NCBI GenBank assembly: GCA_016870675.1
Contig: VGAU01000113.1
Coordinates: forward strand, 1-6,173
Length of the DNA stretch: 6,173 bases
Source: Actinomycetota bacterium
GTDB lineage: Bacteria; Actinomycetota; Humimicrobiia; Humimicrobiales; Humimicrobiaceae
Reading direction: 5' to 3'
Within the stretch, counting starts at the first letter, position 1, and the number at the start of each line of letters is the position of its first letter. The notes beneath the pieces were generated by a model. The model saw only the letters and a program-made list of their open reading frames with translations, made no database searches and was not told where the DNA came from. The position numbers were made by a program, and so were the translations under genes. Of the stretch, positions 5,236-6,173 are shown piece by piece.

Positions 5236-6173
5236 ATGCAAAATGGATTTAAAAGAAAATTTGAGCCTTTAAAAATATTAACTGATAGTCAGATTGAACA
5301 GATACATACGGCTTCTTTAAATGTGCTGGATGAAGTTGGATTTAAGTACGAATCAAAAAAGGTATTGAAGTTACTTGAAGATCATGGATGTAAAGTAAAC
5401 TATGACACAATGATTGCAAAAATACCACCAAGCCTTGTTGAATGGGCGATTGCCAAAACTCCATCGAGCTTTATGGTGAAGGCAAGAGACCCTGAAAAAA
5501 GTGTAAGATTTGGCGGCAACACCATGTATTTTTTTAATTCAGCAGGAGCAAGGTACGTAGATATAGACACTGGAATTGTTTCAATGCCAACATTAGAGCA
5601 AAACAACATTGCTGTACTGGTATCAGATGATCTTGATACTGTTCATGCATTTCCTTCATATACACCTTATTTTGAGATAGAAGGTGTTCCACCGGTTATG
5701 TCATGCCCCGTCTCCTGTGCCCAGCGCCATAGATTTTCTACAAAGCCAAGTAGGGGTGCTCAGCCTACAGATTCATTCATATGGGAAACACAGATAGCCC
5801 TGGCAGTTGGTGCACAACTGATGGGCTGTGTTGAAGGTGCAGCACCGCTGTCACTTGCAGAAGATCCATGCAACGCAGCTTTTCACTACCTTGATGCTGA
5901 TTTCCCAATATACATTGCTTCGGGCTCAATTATGGGAGGCTCTCATCCAATTACAATTGCGGGAGCATCAGTCAGTCATAATGCAGAGCTGCTTGCAATA
6001 ATAGTTCTTCTTCAGTGCATAAAGCCAGGATGCGGTGTTATTGCAAACAATTTCGTATCTGCAATGAATATGACAACAGGTGACTTAAACTTTGGTACTG
6101 CTGCAATAGCGCTACATCAGATGGCATACAACCAGATATGGCACTCATACTATAAAATCCCGATAAACAATAC
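5236..6173 (+). CDS. MttB-superfamily (trimethylamine methyltransferase-like) protein, 3' end outside window
   Basis: The ATG at 5236 follows GAGGG (5227-5231) and opens a frame that runs without a stop to the window end, giving 312 residues of a family that usually has ~470-500. Landmarks are LTDSQIEQIHTASLNVLDEV (15-34), IPPSLVEWAIAKTP (63-76), RFGGN (91-95), the STKPSRGA loop (168-175), GCVEGAAPLSL (197-207), and SGSIMGGSHPITIAGASVSH (229-248) followed by NAELLAIIVLLQ and KPGCGVIANNF (263-273). These form the MttB TIM barrel that demethylates a substrate onto a corrinoid protein, here presumably the upstream one. True trimethylamine enzymes carry an in-frame amber codon for pyrrolysine (residue 334 in Methanosarcina barkeri MttB). 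The window stops just before that point, so this cannot be decided. No amber codon occurs in the visible part. Most bacterial relatives lack pyrrolysine and act on glycine betaine, proline betaine, carnitine or unknown compounds. The region 135-165, with SYTPYFEIEG and paired Cys157/Cys161, looks unlike what I recall of the standard enzymes. Confidence 0.9.
   Translation, partial: MQNGFKRKFEPLKILTDSQIEQIHTASLNVLDEVGFKYESKKVLKLLEDHGCKVNYDTMIAKIPPSLVEWAIAKTPSSFMVKARDPEKSVRFGGNTMYFFNSAGARYVDIDTGIVSMPTLEQNNIAVLVSDDLDTVHAFPSYTPYFEIEGVPPVMSCPVSCAQRHRFSTKPSRGAQPTDSFIWETQIALAVGAQLMGCVEGAAPLSLAEDPCNAAFHYLDADFPIYIASGSIMGGSHPITIAGASVSHNAELLAIIVLLQCIKPGCGVIANNFVSAMNMTTGDLNFGTAAIALHQMAYNQIWHSYYKIPINN

Noticed and set aside
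5400..5609. 69-codon open frame on the minus strand
   Set aside because: It is antisense to the MttB-like gene, which has a clear family match in the other direction.
1..6173. CRISPR array, tRNA, rRNA, riboswitch (cobalamin) or prophage signals
   Set aside because: No regularly spaced repeats, cloverleaf sequences, conserved rRNA blocks or B12-box-like motif were seen in the non-coding stretches, which are short and almost pure A/T.

Overview
This is an AT-rich window read with the standard code. It looks like DNA from an anaerobic bacterium of the Clostridia or a similar low-GC lineage; uncultivated anaerobic phyla are equally possible. The lineage guess rests on base composition, on the IS21-type and IS66-type transposase remnants, and on a corrinoid/MttB-type methyltransferase pair. 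The sequence alone does not fix the taxon.

Positions 1-715 are a junkyard of gene ends. The 3' end of a probable class II (rhamnulose-type) aldolase leads into an internal scrap of an IS21-family IstA transposase carrying a nonsense codon. That scrap runs in the same frame into the first ~40 codons of a surE gene. The surE piece then abuts, head to head, the first ~50 codons of a minus-strand sugar isomerase-like gene that still has its ribosome binding site. None of the last three pieces can give a full protein. Positions 716-922 are AT-rich non-coding DNA.

Positions 923-2173 (minus) hold an intact 416-residue protein of the uroporphyrinogen decarboxylase/MtaA-like superfamily, probably a methyltransferase rather than a haem enzyme. 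Upstream of it, 2326-2914 is a second junkyard: the 3' end of an IS66-like transposase (minus) butts against the 3' ~150 codons of a transaldolase-family gene (plus).

From 2915 onward the plus strand carries a more ordered block: an intergenic region with a perfect 16-bp palindrome of LacI-operator type, a complete LacI-family regulator (3232-4269), a decayed copy of a corrinoid-protein N-terminus (4319-4431), a good sigma-70-like promoter, an intact methyltransferase cognate corrinoid protein (4494-5144), and an MttB-superfamily methyltransferase cut by the window end (5236 onward).

The likely working unit is a methyltransferase system. The MttB homologue would demethylate an unknown methylated amine or other methylated compound onto the cobalt of the corrinoid protein, and a second enzyme would move the methyl group on, with the UroD-like protein a candidate. 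The LacI-type regulator suggests control by a small, possibly sugar-like effector. The surrounding aldolase, isomerase and transaldolase remnants hint that this was once a carbohydrate-catabolism neighbourhood reshaped by insertion sequences.
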